Of a DNA stretch of 64,000 bases, positions 1-10,102 are shown one piece after another. This DNA is from Sedimentibacter acidaminivorans. GTDB taxonomy: Bacteria > Bacillota > Clostridia > Tissierellales > Sedimentibacteraceae. The translations under genes and the position numbers were made by a program. The stretch spans positions 181,871-245,870 of the forward strand of contig NZ_JAGGKS010000007.1 in NCBI RefSeq assembly GCF_017873955.1, given 5' to 3'. Numbering within the stretch: the stretch's first letter is position 1; every line of letters starts with the position of its first letter. Below the pieces are notes generated by a model. That model was not told the origin of the DNA. It searched no databases and saw nothing but the letters and a program-made list of their open reading frames with translations.

Positions 1-1613
1 CTTATAATTGAAATTTTTATAGTTGTATACTTATCACTGTATTTAACTGCATTGTTTACAAGATTTTGCCATACTCGTATAATCTTAACTTTATCTACAT
101 CTATAAAGTAATCATCACAGCTATATTCACCGATGAAAATTCTATCAGAATTTTCTATATAATCTTTTGCAAAATCATATAAATATTTTGAAAAATCATT
201 AGCTGAAATTTTTTCTAACTTTAATTGCTGAATATATTGAGCTTCGTATGTAGAATCTAAAACATCATATGAAATTTGTTCCAAAGTTTCTGCACTGTTG
301 TATATTTCTTGCAAAAATCTTGTTTTTGCATCTTCTTCAACTACTAATCCAGACAATAATCCCTTTGAATATCCTTTAATGAGAGTTAGCGAAGTTCTTA
401 TATCATGGGATAATGTTGATAGAAATTTAGAAGTTAAATAAGTTTTCATTTCTAAAGAGTTTTTAAGAAATTCTGATTTTTTAATAAGCACTTCTGCATC
501 TTTTTCAAAAAAATTTAAATCTTTATCAACTTTACCTTTTACAGTATTAATAAATGAATCAAAATTATTGTAATTATCATAAGTATCTAAATTTGAAATT
601 CCCTTTACGTTTACAATTGTTTTATCAATAGCATTTTCGAAAATATCATTGCTGTTTTTTGCGCTATTTATATAATTGTTAATGTGGATTATAGGAGAGG
701 ATATTTTGTTTGACATAAAAATACTAATAAAAATTGCACAACCAGATATAATTATGCCATAAAACACTACATATCCTAATAAACTAATAGATTTTGCCAT
801 TAATTCATCCTTGGGCATAATTGTAAGAAGTATCCAGTTGTTACTATTCATCTTTTTATATGAATATAAAAATCCTGCATCATAGTACCTATAGACATCA
901 TCTTTTTTGTATTCTGTATTTTTAAATCCTGTTAAAGTTTCAGAAGCTAATTTTTGTATCATGCTTGGGTCTTTGTGAGATAGTATGTAACCGTTTGAAT
1001 CAATAATAACAAAATATCCCGATTCACCAATTTCATAGTCATTTACGAAATATACAAAATTTTCAGCTTTTATAGCTATTCCAAATAATCCTAAAATTAT
1101 ACCATCTTTACCATATATAGGATGAACAGTATTTACAATATTAGTTCTGTCAGATAGTGCAAGCAATATATCGCTAGTTGCAGTTTTTTTATAATTAAAC
1201 CCATCTTGAATGTATTTTCTGCTTGACAAATCTACATACATAGCGTTTGGCATGGTGGAAGCAACTATTATTCCATCAAGATCAACGATAAATAAATCTT
1301 TATAATAGTTATTATCTAAATTCATTTTTTCCATAGTGTCTATTAAGTATCTATTGGTTTCATCAGTATCTTCTGTTTTATTAAAAAACTTATGAACATG
1401 TTCATCTCTTGAAAATGCCAAAGTTTCAACTTGAACTTTTTTTACCATTAGGTCTATTTTTTCTTGAGCTCTTAATATTTGAACTTCTGTAAATTTTGTA
1501 GATTCATTATTTAGTATGGATGCTGATTTTGAATAAATAGAAGCACACATTATAATTAATGATATGATTACAATAATACAAATGGATAAGGTAATCTTAT
1601 TTTTTAGTTTCAT
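1..1613 (-). CDS. Sensor histidine kinase with extracytoplasmic Cache-type domain, 3' end cut by window edge
   Basis: Reading from ATG at 1613 the frame stays open to base 1, giving about 537 residues without a stop. A membrane segment lies at residues about 8-26 and a second at about 272-296; between them is a long extracytoplasmic region resembling a dCache sensor. After a linker comes the dimerisation helix with the phospho-acceptor in LSTLSHDIRTSLTLIKGY (His about 403). The N box (WQNLVNNAVKYS, about 510-520) begins the HATPase domain; the G boxes lie beyond the edge. The protein probably autophosphorylates on His in response to an extracellular ligand and signals to a response regulator that is not visible here. 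The ligand cannot be inferred. Confidence 0.85.
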   Translation of the reverse strand, partial: MKLKNKITLSICIIVIISLIIMCASIYSKSASILNNESTKFTEVQILRAQEKIDLMVKKVQVETLAFSRDEHVHKFFNKTEDTDETNRYLIDTMEKMNLDNNYYKDLFIVDLDGIIVASTMPNAMYVDLSSRKYIQDGFNYKKTATSDILLALSDRTNIVNTVHPIYGKDGIILGLFGIAIKAENFVYFVNDYEIGESGYFVIIDSNGYILSHKDPSMIQKLASETLTGFKNTEYKKDDVYRYYDAGFLYSYKKMNSNNWILLTIMPKDELMAKSISLLGYVVFYGIIISGCAIFISIFMSNKISSPIIHINNYINSAKNSNDIFENAIDKTIVNVKGISNLDTYDNYNNFDSFINTVKGKVDKDLNFFEKDAEVLIKKSEFLKNSLEMKTYLTSKFLSTLSHDIRTSLTLIKGYSKGLLSGLVVEEDAKTRFLQEIYNSAETLEQISYDVLDSTYEAQYIQQLKLEKISANDFSKYLYDFAKDYIENSDRIFIGEYSCDDYFIDVDKVKIIRVWQNLVNNAVKYSDKYTTIKISII

Positions 1614-1641
1614 ATTTAACCCCATATATTTTAATTATATC

Positions 1642-1690
1642 AGACAAAGGCAACTGTCTTTGTTCATTTGTGTATTTATTATATCATAAA
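1642..1690 (-). promoter_or_regulatory. Extended -10 promoter plus leader hairpin of the kinase gene (repeat copy 1)
   Basis: On the minus strand an extended -10 (TGATATAAT, bases 1686-1678) is followed by a small hairpin with ACAAAG/CTTTGT arms around 1644-1663, then the kinase start at 1613. No good -35 is visible. Nearly the same arrangement occurs at 58191-58239 upstream of the recombinase-like gene. Confidence 0.55.
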
Positions 1691-1844
1691 GGAAAGAAAA
1701 AATTAAAAAAGTTTTATGTATATTTCATATATATTTATAAACAAATGGTGAATATTAATCATAAATATCATGTAAAAACAACGTTTTCAATATGAGTGTG
1801 TTATTATATGTTTAGATATAAAAAATAGATTGTAGGAGGTAAAA

Positions 1845-3152
1845 ATGAATTCAGAAAAACAAATAATTAGTACAAGGGACAAGTTGAAGTTTTTATTATG
1901 TAGTGCAATAGGAATATTTATGTTTTTTATAACAGTTACATTTGATGGTAAAAAGTCTATACCTTTAGACCATATTGTAACAGTATTAAAACAATCTCTA
2001 GGAGGATTAACAGCTTATATTGCTTTAGCAATAATCGTTTATGGTGGTGTTAAACCTTTCGTTAAAAAAACTTGGAACAAAAATACAGTGGAAATCGTAT
2101 TTTCAGTATTTAAAGTTTTAGGTATTATAACAGGATTTATGTTTGTATTCAATCTCGGTCCAGAATTTCTATACGCACCAGATTTATTTCCGTTTTTATT
2201 TAATAAATTAGTTATACCATTGGGACTGTTAATACCCGTAGGTGCAGTGTTCCTTTCTTTTCTAATTGGTTATGGATTAATGGAATTTACAGGAGTTCTT
2301 ATGCAGCCTGTAATGAGACCTATTTGGAAAACACCAGGTAGATCTGCAATAGATGCAGTTGCATCGTTTGTAGGAAGTTACTCATTAGGGTTATTAATAA
2401 CAAATAGAGTATATTTGGAAGGCAAATATACTAAAAAGGAAGCAATGATTATAGCAACAGGATTTTCAACAGTATCTGCTACATTTATGATAATAGTTGC
2501 TAAAACATTAGGACTTATGGAAAATTGGAATTTATATTTCTGGTCAACATTAATTATTACATTTATAGTTACTGCTATTACAGTGCGTATATATCCAATT
2601 AGCAAAAAAAGTGACGAATATGTTACAGAAAGTGGAGATCCAGAAGTAATAGTAAAAGAAAATCGTTTAAATGTTGCTTGGAATGAAGCCATGAGGGTAT
2701 CTCGTAATTCAGGAAGTATTATGAATAATATATGGATTAACTTGAAAGACGGTATCAACATGGTAAGCAACATATTACCTACTATAATGTCTATTGGTTT
2801 ATTAGGTTTGTTGCTAGCTACTTATACACCAATATTCGATATTATAGGATATATATTCTATCCATTTACAGCTCTTATGCAATTACCAGAGGCAATGCTT
2901 ACAGCAAAAGCCTTAGCAGTAGGAATAGCAGAAATGTTCTTGCCAGCGGGAATTATAGCAAATGCTCCAATACTTTCAAAGTATGTAGTAGGAGTATGTT
3001 CAGTATCATCGATACTATTTTTCTCAGCATCAATTCCTTGTATATTATCAACAGAAATACCTGTATCAATTAAGGAATTAGTTATTATCTGGGTTGAAAG
3101 AACTATATTATCAATAATATTAGCAGCAATTGTAGGAATGATAATATTCTAG
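1845..3152 (+). CDS. YjiH-family membrane protein (nucleoside recognition/Gate domain)
   Basis: A 435-residue polytopic membrane protein with about ten hydrophobic segments. Its sequence pattern (LPLGLL-like helices, the FTGVLMQPVMRPIWKTPGRS loop near residues 150-170, and a second half beginning near 290) fits the YjiH family, whose halves carry the nucleoside-recognition Gate domain. The family is thought to transport small molecules, but no substrate is established. AGGAGG sits 7 bases before the ATG. It stands alone, convergent with hflC and ended by the hairpin at 3174-3200. Confidence 0.8.
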   Translation: MNSEKQIISTRDKLKFLLCSAIGIFMFFITVTFDGKKSIPLDHIVTVLKQSLGGLTAYIALAIIVYGGVKPFVKKTWNKNTVEIVFSVFKVLGIITGFMFVFNLGPEFLYAPDLFPFLFNKLVIPLGLLIPVGAVFLSFLIGYGLMEFTGVLMQPVMRPIWKTPGRSAIDAVASFVGSYSLGLLITNRVYLEGKYTKKEAMIIATGFSTVSATFMIIVAKTLGLMENWNLYFWSTLIITFIVTAITVRIYPISKKSDEYVTESGDPEVIVKENRLNVAWNEAMRVSRNSGSIMNNIWINLKDGINMVSNILPTIMSIGLLGLLLATYTPIFDIIGYIFYPFTALMQLPEAMLTAKALAVGIAEMFLPAGIIANAPILSKYVVGVCSVSSILFFSASIPCILSTEIPVSIKELVIIWVERTILSIILAAIVGMIIF

Positions 3153-3173
3153 CAATATAAATATTTTCAAAAT

Positions 3174-3200
3174 AAAATGCGTTGGTTTCAACGCATTTTT
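3174..3200 (+). terminator. Intrinsic terminator after the YjiH gene
   Basis: Perfect 11-bp stem (3174-3184 with 3189-3199, arms AAAATGCGTTG/CAACGCATTTT), a 4-base loop, and T-rich 3' side. Confidence 0.85.
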
Positions 3201-3259
3201 GTTATTTATAGCAGTAGTGATATAAAATTTAACTATTTTACAAATTTAGTAATTGCATC

Positions 3260-3292
3260 AAAAAAGGACAGTCCATAAAATTGTGACTGTCC
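3260..3292 (-). terminator. Intrinsic terminator after hflC
   Basis: On the minus strand an 8-bp stem (GGACAGTC/GACTGTCC, 3285-3292 with 3266-3273) is followed by six T. Confidence 0.8.
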
Positions 3293-3314
3293 ATAAAATA
3301 TGAAATTAGAGTTT

Positions 3315-4205
3315 CTAATTTCTGTTCAATACTTTAACTATAAAGCTATCTGCTGGCAGAAATATAGTCTTTTCACCTTGCATAGTTACTTTTAAAGCTT
3401 CTAAACTTCTTATAAATTCATAGTAATTTTCTCTATCTTCAGTGGAATAAGCATCTGCTATTATTTTCATATATTCGCTTTCGCCTTGCCCTTTTAACTC
3501 TTCTGCTGTTGCTTCTGCTTTTGAAAGGAGTATTCCAACTTCTTTATCAGTTTCGTTCACAACTTTGCTTGCTTCTAAATTACCGTCTGCTCTATAGCTT
3601 TCCGCCATTTGAGTTCTTTCTGATATCATTCTGCTAAATACGGCAGATTCATTATCAGTAGGCAAGTCCAATCTTTTAATTTCAACGGCTAATGTAGATA
3701 TTCCATAATTTTTTAACTGTGCATTAACTATCTCTGTTATTTTTATATTTATGTCATCTATTGAACCGTTATCTGAATTAATTATATCGGTTTGATCCAT
3801 TGTTCCTAGTGTGTTTTTTACAGTGTTGTATACTACTGCATCTATTCTGTTTTCCATTTCTGAAATTCTGCTTACAGTTTTCATGAATGTATAAGGATCA
3901 TCAATTCTCCACACTGCAAAGTTATCTACCACTAAAGTTTTCTTATCTCCTGTTAGCACTTCTGATGGAGGTATGTCGTACATCATTCTGTAACGAGGTA
4001 TTTTTTCAACTTTATCCAGGATAGGCAATTTGAAATGTAAACCTGCCGTATTTTGAATTTTAACAAATTTTGAAAACCTTGTAACATAAGCATATTCATT
4101 TTCATTTACTAAGTATGCTGTATTCGATAAGGTAACTACTAACAAAATTAATATTAATATTTTAAGAAAACTTCCCACAACACCTGATTTTTGAACTTTT
4201 TCCAT
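3315..4205 (-). CDS. hflC: HflC-type SPFH/prohibitin membrane protein
   Basis: An SPFH (band 7) protein of 296 residues: one N-terminal membrane anchor followed by a cytoplasmic or extracytoplasmic SPFH domain and a helical region rich in Glu/Ala (AEATAEELKGQGESEYMK). HflC pairs with HflK to form a ring complex that in other bacteria surrounds and modulates the FtsH protease. The ATG at 4205 lies one base after the hflK stop and 11 bases after GGAGG; a GTG at 4217 is in frame but falls inside that ribosome binding site. The pair is translationally coupled, and the terminator at 3260-3292 closes the operon. Confidence 0.9.
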   Translation of the reverse strand: MEKVQKSGVVGSFLKILILILLVVTLSNTAYLVNENEYAYVTRFSKFVKIQNTAGLHFKLPILDKVEKIPRYRMMYDIPPSEVLTGDKKTLVVDNFAVWRIDDPYTFMKTVSRISEMENRIDAVVYNTVKNTLGTMDQTDIINSDNGSIDDINIKITEIVNAQLKNYGISTLAVEIKRLDLPTDNESAVFSRMISERTQMAESYRADGNLEASKVVNETDKEVGILLSKAEATAEELKGQGESEYMKIIADAYSTEDRENYYEFIRSLEALKVTMQGEKTIFLPADSFIVKVLNRN

Positions 4206-4206
4206 G

Positions 4207-5259
4207 TTAATTTTCACCTCCGTTGTTTATTGAAGGTTCAGTAAAGCTCTTTAATGGAAGCATTTTTTCTACTCCGCCTTCTGTTGAATCAATATATACA
4301 GTTACACCTGGTAAAATTTCTTCGATTGTTTCTAAATACATTCTTGTTTGAGTTATATTTTTATTTTTTGCATATTCTGTATACATAGCATTAAACTTTG
4401 CTACTTCACCCTTAGCTGCATTTATTCTTGATTCTCTAAACGATTCAGCTTCTCTTACCAATTTGTCTGCTTGACTTTCTGCTGCTGGAAGAGTTTTATT
4501 TTTGTAGGCTAATGCTTCATTTATTCTCGTTTCCTTTTCCTGTTTTGCTGTCTCAACATTTTTAAATGCTGCTATAACTTCAGCTGTAGGAGGTTCGCTG
4601 TCCTGAATTTTCACATCTAATAATTGTACACCTAAATCATAATTTTCTAGTTTAGTTACTATTTTTTCCTTTATTTCAGCTTGAATTATAGATTTTTCTG
4701 TTGTTAATACTCCATCTACATTTTTAGAACCAATTATACTTCTTGCTGATGATTGTGATATCATTTTAAGAATTTGAGATGGCTCATCGGAATTATATAA
4801 GAATTTTACAGGATCAGATATTTTCCATTCAATAAAGAAGTCAATATTTACGATGTTAAAGTCACCTGTAATCATCTTTGCTTCATCTGCTACTGATTTT
4901 GATTCTTTATAACTTTCGTTTTCATTAGAGCTTGCATATCCTATTTGTAATTTTTGTGTTTTGTTTACAGCAACTTTTGTTACATTTTGTATAGGGTAAG
5001 GTAGTTTGAAATGCAACCCTGCAGGTTCTACACTAGATACTTTACCAAGCGTTGTTACTACTGCTTGTTCCGTTTCTTCTACTGTATACTGACAAGACAT
5101 TGCAATGTATGCAGCAATAATAATAACTGGGAATAATAATGCTACTTTAAAATTCCTGTGCTTTTTTGGTGTGGTTTCATCTGGGTCTTGACTTTTAAAA
5201 TTATTGTTTTGTTTAATCGTACTCAACAATTTGTAGATTAAATTTCTAATTGTCATCAT
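4207..5259 (-). CDS. hflK: HflK-type SPFH/prohibitin membrane protein
   Basis: 350 residues with a hydrophilic N-terminus, one membrane segment at about 37-55 and an SPFH domain that starts at the EQAVVTTLGKV motif, followed by a long Ala/Glu-rich helix. This is the usual HflK layout, and hflC follows directly in the same operon. Two ATGs sit at the start (5259 and 5256); the AAGGAG at 5262-5267 fits the second one better (5 bases against 2). Partner of HflC, probably controlling FtsH-type membrane proteolysis. The family assignment is firm; the physiological role in this organism is inferred. Confidence 0.9.
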   Translation of the reverse strand: MMTIRNLIYKLLSTIKQNNNFKSQDPDETTPKKHRNFKVALLFPVIIIAAYIAMSCQYTVEETEQAVVTTLGKVSSVEPAGLHFKLPYPIQNVTKVAVNKTQKLQIGYASSNENESYKESKSVADEAKMITGDFNIVNIDFFIEWKISDPVKFLYNSDEPSQILKMISQSSARSIIGSKNVDGVLTTEKSIIQAEIKEKIVTKLENYDLGVQLLDVKIQDSEPPTAEVIAAFKNVETAKQEKETRINEALAYKNKTLPAAESQADKLVREAESFRESRINAAKGEVAKFNAMYTEYAKNKNITQTRMYLETIEEILPGVTVYIDSTEGGVEKMLPLKSFTEPSINNGGEN

Positions 5260-5308
5260 ATCTCCTTCAATAAGTTATTTAAATTTTTTAATTAACTATA
5301 ACATTTCA

Positions 5309-5337
5309 ATTATACCACATAATACTAATGATACCAA
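5309..5337 (-). promoter_or_regulatory. Sigma-A promoter of hflK-hflC
   Basis: Minus-strand TTGGTA (5337-5332), 17-bp spacer, TATAAT (5314-5309) with an extended TGG just before it. It lies about 50 bases upstream of hflK. Confidence 0.7.
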
Positions 5338-5396
5338 GAAGTTATCCAAATTACCCCTAAGATAATTTTTAGGTTTTATTTAATTGCAAAAATATA

Positions 5397-5425
5397 TTGA
5401 CAAAGTTGTAGAATTTTATTATTAT
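5397..5425 (+). promoter_or_regulatory. Sigma-A promoter of the valS leader
   Basis: TTGACA at 5397-5402, 17-bp spacer, TATTAT at 5420-5425, directly upstream of the T-box leader. TATAAT at 5423 is an alternative -10. Confidence 0.7.
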
Positions 5426-5459
5426 AATGTATAATTAACAATTAACGAAATAATTTTTA

Positions 5460-5685
5460 TGTGATGAAAAAGAGGAGTAAATACAAGAACTTTTTAGAGA
5501 ATGAAATTCGTAGGCTGAGAGATTTCATGAGTCAAATTGTATTGAAGGTAGCTTTTGAGCATTTAATCCGAAATAACAGTAGGGTTAAACGGTTTATACC
5601 GTTATATAAATAAGAGCCGTAATGGAAATTAGGTGGTACCGCGGGTTTTCTCGTCCTTTTAAGGGAGAAAGCTCGCTTTTTGTAT
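5460..5685 (+). promoter_or_regulatory. T-box riboswitch, valine specifier, controlling valS
   Basis: The T-box core AGGTGGTACCGCGGG is at 5631-5645 and pairs with the 3' end of uncharged tRNA. Stem I precedes it, and the specifier is read from the GAA-n-NNN pattern also seen in the two other T-boxes here: GTA (Val) at 5548-5550. A terminator hairpin (TTTCTCGTCC... GGGAGAAA) and T-run follow at about 5648-5681. Uncharged tRNA-Val should stabilise the antiterminator and allow valS transcription. The valine specifier agrees with the downstream gene. Confidence 0.93.
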
Positions 5686-5694
5686 GCCCTAACC

Positions 5695-5949
5695 CCATTT
5701 TTCAGAGTCTTTTTTCTGAAAAATGGTTGGTAGGTCAACCGCAATGATTATGATTTACCCAATTTATTTGACCGTAAGGGAGAAATAAATTGCAGGTAAT
5801 TCAAACGCAATGAGTTCCAAATTTGCATGAGCGAAAGCAAATAAGCAAATTTGTGAACGAACCTGCGCCTCCCAATATATGCGACCGAAGGAAGCAAATA
5901 TATTGGTGAACGAAACTGCGTAAGGCCCTAACCCTGCGTAAGGCCCTAA
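5695..5949 (+). repeat. Array of structured repeats between T-box terminator and valS
   Basis: Four hairpins follow one another: 5695-5705/5716-5726, 5761-5769/5783-5791, 5818-5826/5845-5853 and 5872-5880/5898-5906. Stem sequences differ but remain complementary. Loops of the last three share a G(A/C)CGNAAGG-like core. Hairpins three and four are each followed by TGAACGAAMCTGCG (5854, 5907). Hairpins two and three are preceded by similar 19-mers at 5729-5747 and 5795-5813. A 16-base direct repeat CTGCGTAAGGCCCTAA occurs at 5916-5931 and 5934-5949. This is non-coding leader RNA; function unknown. Confidence 0.7.
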
Positions 5950-6010
5950 TATAGTTATAGAAACAATTTTATTAATAATATAGTTCAAATATAAGAGAGG
6001 GAATGAAAAT

Positions 6011-8665
6011 ATGACAACGAATATACCAAGTAAGTATAATCCAAAAGAATTTGAAGATAAGATATACAGTGCGTGGATGGAAGAAAATTGTTTTGGTGCA
6101 AATCCAAATAAGGATAAAAAGCCATTTACAATCGTCATGCCACCGCCAAACATTACAGGACAGCTTCATATGGGTCATGCATTAGATCAGACGTTGCAAG
6201 ATGTATTAATTAGATGGAAAAGAATGCAAGGGTTTGAAGCTTTGTGGGTTCCCGGTTCTGACCATGCAAGTATAGCAACAGAAGTTAAAGTTGTTGAAAG
6301 ATTAAAAAAAGAAGAAGGCAAAACAAAAGAAGAAATTGGCAGAGAAGAATTTCTTAACAGAGCGTGGAAGTGGAAAGAAGAATTTGGTGGCAGAATAGTT
6401 GAACAAGTCAAAAAACTTGGAAATTCATGCGATTGGTCAAGAGAAAGATTTACAATGGATGAAGGCTGCAATGAAGCAGTTAAAGAAGTATTTATTAGAT
6501 TGTATAATAAGAAGCTTATATACAGGGGAAATAGAATAATTAACTGGTGTCCAGATTGCCACACAACATTGTCAGATGCAGAAGTTGAACATGAAGATAC
6601 ACCAGGTAAATATTATTATGTAAAGTATCCATACGTTGATAATCCTGATGAATATTTTGTTGTAGCTACAACGAGACCTGAAACAATATTTGGAGATGTT
6701 GCAATAGCAGCGCATCATGATGATGAAAGATATAAACATTTAATAGGTAGGAAGGTTATAGTTCCACTGGTAGGAAGAGAAATACCTATTATAGCTGATG
6801 AATATCCAGATATGACTAAGGCAACAGGGGCATTAAAGATAACTCCTGCCCATGATCCTAATGACTTTGAAATTGGACTTCGACATGATTTAGAACAAAT
6901 CAGCTGTATGAATGAAGATGGTACTATGAACGAAGTAGCAGGAAAATACGATGGCATGGATCGATTTGAGTGTAGAAAAGCTTTTGTAAAAGAATTAGAG
7001 GAAAATGGGTATATTTTAAAGATGGAAGACACAGACCACAGTGTAGGAACATGTTATAGATGTCACAACATAGTTGAGCCTCGTATATCAGACCAGTGGT
7101 TTGTAGATATGAAACCTTTAGCAGAGCCTGCAATTAAAGCTGGTTTAAATAAAGATGTTGAGTTCGTACCTGAAAGATTTACAAAAATTTATACTCATTG
7201 GTTAGAAAACATTAGAGATTGGTGCATATCTAGACAACTGTGGTGGGGACATAGAATACCTGCATATTATTGTCAAGAATGTGGTGAAATAATGGTTCAG
7301 AAAGATGATCCTACCAAATGTTCTAAATGTGGTAGCACTAACATTAAACAAGATGAGGATGTTCTTGATACTTGGTTTTCATCAGCACTATGGCCATTTT
7401 CAACATTAGGATGGCCTAATGAAACAGAAGATCTAAAATATTTTTATCCAACTGATGTGTTAGTTTCGGGATATGATATTATATTTTTCTGGATAGTTAG
7501 AATGGTATTTTCAGGACTTGAAATAATGGATGAAGTTCCATTTAAATATGTATTTGTTCATGGATTAGTTAGAGATGCAGAAGGAAGAAAAATGAGCAAG
7601 TCATTAGGCAATGGTGTTGACCCATTAGAAATAATAGACCAATTTGGAGCGGATGCTTTAAGATTCATGCTTATGACAGGAATTTCTCCAGGTAATGATA
7701 CAAGATTTAAAATTGATAAACTTGAGTCTTGTAGAAACTTTGCTAATAAATTGTGGAATGCATCAAGATTTGTTCTTATGAATGTTGATGGAGATTTAAT
7801 AAATGAAGAAACTGCGAGAGAAAATTATAAGATAGAAGATAAATGGATTATTTCAAGAGTAAATAAAGCTACAAAAGAAATTACAGATAATTTAGATAAA
7901 TTTGAACTTGGTATGGCTGCACAAAGAGTTTATGATTTCATATGGAATGAATATTGTGACTGGTATATAGAAATCGTAAAAACAAGGTTGTATGGTGAAG
8001 ATGGTGTTGATAAAGATACTGCTAGGTTTGTTCTTATAAAAGTGTTAAAAGACATGTTGAAACTATTACATCCATTTATGCCATTTATAACAGAAGAAAT
8101 ATGGTCATATTTGCCTAATACTGATACAAGGTTAGTACGTTCACAGTGGCCTATATACTCAGAGGAAGAAAATTTTGAAGAAGCAGAAGCAAATATGGAA
8201 TTCATTATGGAGGCAATTAGAAGTATTAGAAATACGAGAGCCGAAATGAATGTTGCGCCTTCAAGAAAAGCAAGGGCTATATTTATACCTTCAAAGGAAA
8301 ACTGTAAAAATTATATAGAAACAGGTTCTTCTTACTTTGCAACATTAGCAAATATAACAGAAGTACAAATTATTCATGATAAATCAGAGATTATTGAAGA
8401 TACATCATCATCAGTAATAGATGGTACAGAAATATATCTTCCATTATCTGATTTAATAGATTTTGAGAAAGAAATTGAAAGACTGGAAAAAGAAAAAACT
8501 AAATTACAAGGTGAACTTGACAGAGTTAATGGAAAGCTTAATAATGAAAAATTTATTGGCAAAGCACCAGAAAATGTAGTTAATGAAGAAAAAGAAAAAT
8601 TATTAAAATATCAATCAATGATGGAAAAAGTAGTTGAAAGATTAGAATCATTAAAGAATAAATAA
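6011..8665 (+). CDS. valS: Valyl-tRNA synthetase
   Basis: 884 residues, the normal length for class Ia ValRS, charging tRNA-Val in the cytoplasm. The ATP-binding HIGH motif appears as HMGH (residues 53-56) after PPPNITG, and KMSKS is in [10 protein letters not shown] near residue 527. A zinc-ribbon-like CxxC pair lies near 420-445, an editing (CP1) domain lies between about 200 and 340, and a C-terminal coiled coil (about 820-880) fits the ValRS arm domain. The start ATG follows AGAGAGGG. Expression is controlled by the T-box at 5460-5685. Confidence 0.98.
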   Translation: MTTNIPSKYNPKEFEDKIYSAWMEENCFGANPNKDKKPFTIVMPPPNITGQLHMGHALDQTLQDVLIRWKRMQGFEALWVPGSDHASIATEVKVVERLKKEEGKTKEEIGREEFLNRAWKWKEEFGGRIVEQVKKLGNSCDWSRERFTMDEGCNEAVKEVFIRLYNKKLIYRGNRIINWCPDCHTTLSDAEVEHEDTPGKYYYVKYPYVDNPDEYFVVATTRPETIFGDVAIAAHHDDERYKHLIGRKVIVPLVGREIPIIADEYPDMTKATGALKITPAHDPNDFEIGLRHDLEQISCMNEDGTMNEVAGKYDGMDRFECRKAFVKELEENGYILKMEDTDHSVGTCYRCHNIVEPRISDQWFVDMKPLAEPAIKAGLNKDVEFVPERFTKIYTHWLENIRDWCISRQLWWGHRIPAYYCQECGEIMVQKDDPTKCSKCGSTNIKQDEDVLDTWFSSALWPFSTLGWPNETEDLKYFYPTDVLVSGYDIIFFWIVRMVFSGLEIMDEVPFKYVFVHGLVRDAEGRKMSKSLGNGVDPLEIIDQFGADALRFMLMTGISPGNDTRFKIDKLESCRNFANKLWNASRFVLMNVDGDLINEETARENYKIEDKWIISRVNKATKEITDNLDKFELGMAAQRVYDFIWNEYCDWYIEIVKTRLYGEDGVDKDTARFVLIKVLKDMLKLLHPFMPFITEEIWSYLPNTDTRLVRSQWPIYSEEENFEEAEANMEFIMEAIRSIRNTRAEMNVAPSRKARAIFIPSKENCKNYIETGSSYFATLANITEVQIIHDKSEIIEDTSSSVIDGTEIYLPLSDLIDFEKEIERLEKEKTKLQGELDRVNGKLNNEKFIGKAPENVVNEEKEKLLKYQSMMEKVVERLESLKNK

Positions 8666-8683
8666 TTTATAGAATAGAGAATG

Positions 8684-8714
8684 AGCGGTAGAAATAGTTA
8701 CCGCTTGTTTTTTT
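8684..8714 (+). terminator. Intrinsic terminator after valS
   Basis: 7-bp stem AGCGGTA/TACCGCT (8684-8690 with 8699-8705) followed by a T-run. Confidence 0.85.
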
Positions 8715-8770
8715 ATTTATTTTTATTACAATTGATGAGCAATTATGATAAATTATAAAAACATTTTGTA

Positions 8771-8797
8771 TTGACATTTTGTTTCATATATTATAAC
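8771..8797 (+). promoter_or_regulatory. Candidate sigma-A promoter of the cell-wall recycling operon
   Basis: TTGACA at 8771-8776 with TATAAC at 8792-8797 (15-bp spacer, short) about 45 bases upstream of anmK. The -35 is clear; the choice of -10 is uncertain. Confidence 0.45.
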
Positions 8798-8841
8798 ATA
8801 ATATTGAAATAAAATGTCGAATAAGTAAGGGGTTTTTTATA

Positions 8842-10020
8842 ATGATTGATACAATAAAAAAGGTTGTTGAAAAACCGATAAAGCTTGCAATTGGGCTGAT
8901 GTCTGGTACATCATTAGATGGAATTGATGCTTGTGTTGTTGAAATTAAAGGCAGTGGTAAAAACACAGAAATAAACTTTATGGATTTTATCACACTAGAA
9001 TATACAAAAAGTGAAAAAGAGAGAATACTAAAACTATGCAATATAAATACTTCAACTGTTGATGAAATATGCTATATGAATAATTATCTAGGTAATAAAA
9101 TGGGTGAAGCAGCTCTTAAAGTGTGTAAAGAAGCAAATATAAATATTAAGGATATTGATTTTATAAGTTCACATGGACAAACGATTTACCACATGCCTAA
9201 CTTGCATAGTACTTTACAAATAGGAGAACTTGCAAATATTGCTTCTGTAACAGGTTGCTTGACTGTTGGTGATTTTAGACCATCGGATATGGCATATGGA
9301 GGTCAGGGAGCACCATTAGTACCATATATAGATTACCTGCTTTTTTCAAGTGAAAAAAAGGGACGTGTGTTGCTTAATTTAGGCGGTATTGGAAATATAA
9401 CTGTTCTTAAGTCAGGTGGAGAAGAAGAGGATGTATATGCATTTGATACAGGTCCTGCTAATGTTCTTATAGACGAAGTTGCAAGAATCATTACAGATGG
9501 TAAAATGACATTTGATGCTGATGGTAAAATGGCATCAATGGGGAATATAAATGAACAATGGCTTGAAGAAATGATAACACAAGATAGTTATCTTTGTAAA
9601 AATCCCCCGAAAAGCACAGGCAGAGAATATTATACAACTGAATTTGCAAAGAAGCTTTACGATGAGGGCAAGGTAAAAGGGTTGAGTAGTTTTGATATAA
9701 TTTCAACAATAACTGCGTTTACTGCTAAAACTATACAAAATCAACTTGAGAAATTTGTTTTAGAAAATCATAAAGTTGATGAAATATATGTGAGCGGTGG
9801 TGGGGCACATAATCAAATGATTATGAAGCTTTTATCAGAGTATATTGATGCAGAGGTTAGCTGTATAGATAAACTTGATTTTATTGGGGATGCAAAAGAA
9901 TCTATAGCATTTGCTGTTCTTGGTAATGAGTTTTTGCACGGCAATGCAAATAATATTCCTACAGCAACAGGTGCAAATAGGAAGGTTATTATGGGAAAAT
10001 TAGTTTTACCATCAGTATGA
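8842..10020 (+). CDS. anmK: Anhydro-N-acetylmuramic acid kinase
   Basis: 392 residues of the AnmK sugar-kinase family. It cleaves the 1,6-anhydro bond and phosphorylates anhydro-MurNAc to MurNAc-6-phosphate. The N-terminal phosphate loop is GLMSGTSLDGID (residues 18-29); SSHGQT, GDFRPSDMAYGGQGAPLVP and VSGGGAHN blocks follow in the expected order. It opens the operon that also carries murQ, which consumes its product, a strong contextual confirmation. Anhydro-muropeptides come from lytic transglycosylases, so the substrate may be scavenged from other bacteria as well as from its own wall. Confidence 0.95.
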   Translation: MIDTIKKVVEKPIKLAIGLMSGTSLDGIDACVVEIKGSGKNTEINFMDFITLEYTKSEKERILKLCNINTSTVDEICYMNNYLGNKMGEAALKVCKEANINIKDIDFISSHGQTIYHMPNLHSTLQIGELANIASVTGCLTVGDFRPSDMAYGGQGAPLVPYIDYLLFSSEKKGRVLLNLGGIGNITVLKSGGEEEDVYAFDTGPANVLIDEVARIITDGKMTFDADGKMASMGNINEQWLEEMITQDSYLCKNPPKSTGREYYTTEFAKKLYDEGKVKGLSSFDIISTITAFTAKTIQNQLEKFVLENHKVDEIYVSGGGAHNQMIMKLLSEYIDAEVSCIDKLDFIGDAKESIAFAVLGNEFLHGNANNIPTATGANRKVIMGKLVLPSV

Positions 10021-10102
10021 CTATTATAAAAATAAAACAAATTATGGGATTTAATTTATTGTAGGAAAAAGCATATTGATAATAAACTAAGGAGGTTACG
10101 AT

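Noticed and set aside
2378..2773. 131-codon minus-strand open frame
   Set aside because: Shadow of the YjiH-type gene.
5764..6153. 129-codon minus-strand open frame across the valS leader and start
   Set aside because: Covers structured repeats and the valS start; the hydrophobic translation is an effect of AT-rich antisense sequence.
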